64,000 bases of DNA from Salegentibacter_A chungangensis (GTDB lineage Bacteria > Bacteroidota > Bacteroidia > Flavobacteriales > Flavobacteriaceae). Shown one piece after another: positions 62,099-64,000 of the stretch. How positions within the stretch are numbered: the first letter of the stretch is position 1; each line of letters opens with the position of its first letter. The stretch spans positions 124,001 through 188,000 of the forward strand of contig NZ_JBHTLI010000003.1 of the NCBI RefSeq assembly GCF_042678405.1. Reading direction: 5' to 3'. The translations under genes were made by a program, and so were the position numbers. The notes beneath the pieces are model-generated. The model had not been told where the DNA came from and did no database searches. It saw only the letters and a program-made list of their open reading frames with translations.

Positions 62099-63628
62099 TT
62101 GGCTAAAGACACGGCGTTTACCGAACATATTTCTTCCGGGTATCAACCCAAGGGAGATTATATTCATTTAGGCGCCGCGATGCTGGATGGTGAAGTCTTT
62201 GCCGATGCCGGGGTTAAACTTCCATTAAAGACCCTGAACAGGCACGGCCTTATTGCCGGTGCTACCGGAACGGGAAAATCAAAAACGCTTCAGATCATTG
62301 CCGAGAACCTTTCAGAAAAAGGGGTTCCGGTCCTGCTTATGGATGTGAAGGGAGACCTTAGCGGAATCGCCAAAGCTTCTGAAGGCAATAGTTTTATAGA
62401 CGACCGGCATAAAAAGATCGGGATCCCGTTTGAACCGAGATCTTTTCCCGTGGAATTCCTTAGTCTTTCGGAACAGAACGGGGTATGGTTACGGGCAACC
62501 GTAAGTGAATTCGGGCCGGTATTACTCTCAAGGATTTTAGACGTATCAGACACCCAGGCCGGGATCTTGTCTATCATCTTTAAATATTGCGATGACCATC
62601 ATTTACCCCTGCTGGACCTGAAGGACCTTAAAAAGGTATTGCAATATGCAACAGATGAAGGCAGGGAAGAGTTTGAAAAAGAATACGGCCGCATTTCTTC
62701 GGCTTCTACGGGAGCGATCCTAAGAAAGATAGTAAGCCTGGAACAACAGGGAGCAGATCTTTTCTTTGGAGAACGATCTTTTGAGGTGCAGGACCTGAAA
62801 CGAAAAGATAAAGACGGTCGCGGATTTATAAATATCCTGAGGCTTACCGATATCCAGGATAAACCAAAACTGTTTTCAACCTTTATGCTCAGCCTGCTGG
62901 CAGAGATCTATAATACCTTTCCTGAAAAAGGTGACAGTGACAAACCCGAACTGGTCTTATTTATTGATGAAGCACATCTTATTTTTAAGGAAGCTTCAGA
63001 TGCCCTGATGGAACAAATAGAAAGCATCGTAAAACTTATAAGGTCTAAAGGAGTCGGGCTGTATTTCGTCACCCAGGACCCTACTGATGTACCTTCAGAG
63101 GTGCTGGGGCAGCTGGGACTTAAAATTCAGCACGCTTTACGGGCATTTACAGCCAAAGACCGAAAAGCCATAAAACTGGCGGCAGAAAATTACCCGATCT
63201 CGCAATTTTACGATACCAAAAACCTCATTACCACGTTAGGTACTGGTGAGGCCCTTGTTTCGGCTTTAGATGAAAAAGGAAGACCGGCACCACTGGCGGC
63301 CACGATGTTAAGGGCCCCAATGAGCCGGATGGATATCTTAAGTTCTAAGGAACTCGAAGAGCTCATAGCTTCTTCAGAGCTGTGCCGAAAATACAATGAA
63401 GAGATAGACAGGGAAAGCGCCTATGAGCTCCTGACCAAAAAGATTGAAAAGGCCGATGAGGAAAAGGCAAGAAAAAAGGCAGAAGAAGAACGAAGAGAAC
63501 TGGAAAAGGCAAGCCCCCGAAGAAGAAAGGCCAACAAGAACTCAACAGAAAAAGCAATTATAAAAGTATTAACCAGTGCCACCTTTATAAGAGGAGTAAT
63601 GGGCGTTTTAAACAAACTAATCAAATAG
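62099..63628 (+). CDS. HerA-like ATPase (DUF853 family)
   Basis: A 509-aa FtsK/HerA-type P-loop ATPase. Walker A is GATGTGKSKT near residue 60, Walker B is LVLFIDEAHLIF near residue 285, and VTQDPTDVP and LGQLGLKIQHALRAFT are the family's post-Walker elements. A charged coiled-coil region (about 445-490) follows. The start codon is TTG at 62099; it yields the expected N-terminus (FTEHISSGYQPKGDYIHLG). Function is unproven; it may process DNA or act as a translocase. No NurA-like or Sir2-like partner lies next to it. Confidence 0.85.
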   Translation: MAKDTAFTEHISSGYQPKGDYIHLGAAMLDGEVFADAGVKLPLKTLNRHGLIAGATGTGKSKTLQIIAENLSEKGVPVLLMDVKGDLSGIAKASEGNSFIDDRHKKIGIPFEPRSFPVEFLSLSEQNGVWLRATVSEFGPVLLSRILDVSDTQAGILSIIFKYCDDHHLPLLDLKDLKKVLQYATDEGREEFEKEYGRISSASTGAILRKIVSLEQQGADLFFGERSFEVQDLKRKDKDGRGFINILRLTDIQDKPKLFSTFMLSLLAEIYNTFPEKGDSDKPELVLFIDEAHLIFKEASDALMEQIESIVKLIRSKGVGLYFVTQDPTDVPSEVLGQLGLKIQHALRAFTAKDRKAIKLAAENYPISQFYDTKNLITTLGTGEALVSALDEKGRPAPLAATMLRAPMSRMDILSSKELEELIASSELCRKYNEEIDRESAYELLTKKIEKADEEKARKKAEEERRELEKASPRRRKANKNSTEKAIIKVLTSATFIRGVMGVLNKLIK

Positions 63629-63641
63629 CAAAATTCACATC

Positions 63642-64000
63642 ATGAAAAACAAGTTTCTTTTAACTTTATTGGTTTCCGTTTTTTTATTTTCCTGCACCAG
63701 TGACGAAGATGATCCGTTCCTGATCACCGCCACGCAGGTGGGACCTCTTAAAAAAGAAATAAAGATCAACCAGTTAGATTCCATATTCCCAGATGACTCT
63801 ATTGTGAGACAAACCAGTGGGGCGCAGCAATTCAGATCTGTAGACGAGATCAAGGTTTTTGAGAAAGGCGGAAAAACCTTAATGATCCTTGAGCCGCTGC
63901 AGGAATTCGACTCTACAAGTACGATAGGGAACATCAGGATAATGGATCCCCGCTTTGAAACCAAGGCAGGCCTGAGCACTAAAAGCACTTTTAAGGACAT
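63642..64000 (+). CDS. Lipoprotein of unknown function (truncated by window edge)
   Basis: Starts at ATG 63642 and runs off the right edge, with 119 codons visible. The signal MKNKFLLTLLVSVFLFS with the lipobox FSC is clear, then an acidic start (TSDEDDP) and a beta-rich sequence, ITATQVGPLKKEIKINQLD. There is no stop in the frame up to 64000. No recognised family; it lies 13 bases after the HerA-like gene and so may belong to the same unit. Confidence 0.75.
   Translation, partial: MKNKFLLTLLVSVFLFSCTSDEDDPFLITATQVGPLKKEIKINQLDSIFPDDSIVRQTSGAQQFRSVDEIKVFEKGGKTLMILEPLQEFDSTSTIGNIRIMDPRFETKAGLSTKSTFKD

Noticed and set aside
62099..63628. HerA-like ATPase as part of an antiphage system
   Set aside because: No partner gene (Sir2, NurA, DUF4297-type or similar) lies beside it; the upstream genes are peptidoglycan enzymes and the downstream one is a lipoprotein, so the family's ordinary occurrence explains it.

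Overview
This window is a stretch of chromosome from a member of the Bacteroidota, most likely a marine or soil Flavobacteriaceae (Gramella/Christiangramia/Salegentibacter type; the genus is inferred from the gene set, not proven). Supporting signs are a SusC/SusD pair, a gliding-associated C-terminal (T9SS type B) sorting domain, a fused SecDF, an archaeal-type prolyl-tRNA synthetase, many short-signal lipoproteins, weak or absent Shine-Dalgarno sequences, and several promoters of the Bacteroidota form TTG-N17-23-TAnnTTTG. I see no insertion sequence, prophage, integrase, CRISPR array, rRNA or plasmid function. The region reads as ordinary core and near-core chromosome with very short intergenic gaps; no gene-free stretch exceeds 300 bases.

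Layout. 1-8070: aminotransferase tail, murB, a fasciclin lipoprotein, then a rightward block of a Cys4 membrane peptide, a GT2 glycosyltransferase, an ECF sigma factor, lipA, gapA and a hybrid histidine kinase. 8170-12578: lpxK (leftward), a Nif3-like protein, a coiled-coil protein with a degenerate zinc ribbon, a Cys-cluster lipoprotein and a lipoprotein MsrA. 12629-23008: kmo and kynU of the kynurenine pathway enclose an Old Yellow Enzyme, a flavin reductase overlapping an Fe-S photolyase, two tandem Lmo0937-type membrane peptides, an SDR, a lipoprotein and a class A beta-lactamase-like protein. An O-methyltransferase follows.

23012-29218: PAP2 phosphatase, tatA, an M1 peptidase, a DUF6702 protein and three tandem diverged secreted proteins with carboxypeptidase-D-like domains. 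29318-34342: dipeptidase E, glutaminase, rpsT, two identical tRNA-Glu genes, proS and a low-complexity lipoprotein. 34437-41790: a FadL-type porin, a T9SS type B protein, then folE-cysS-yidD-lgt-DUF192. 42067-51105 (leftward): secDF, mdh, a DUF6588 protein, gyrB and asnB. 51370-64000: DUF2911 protein, queE, M14 peptidase, AmpD-like amidase, SusD, SusC, then rightward dacB, an LD-carboxypeptidase with a Tat-like signal, a HerA-like ATPase and a truncated lipoprotein gene.

How the genes work together: much of the window serves envelope building and export (murB, lpxK, lgt, yidD, secDF, tatA, PAP2), peptide and peptidoglycan processing (M1, M14, PepE, amidase, DacB, LD-carboxypeptidase, with a SusCD importer between them), and redox or light-damage repair (MsrA, OYE, flavin reductase, photolyase). 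The nearest things to undescribed systems are the three-paralogue carboxypeptidase-D-like cluster, the SusCD locus flanked by peptidoglycan enzymes, and the translationally coupled flavin reductase-photolyase pair. None is an obvious defence system or mobile element.
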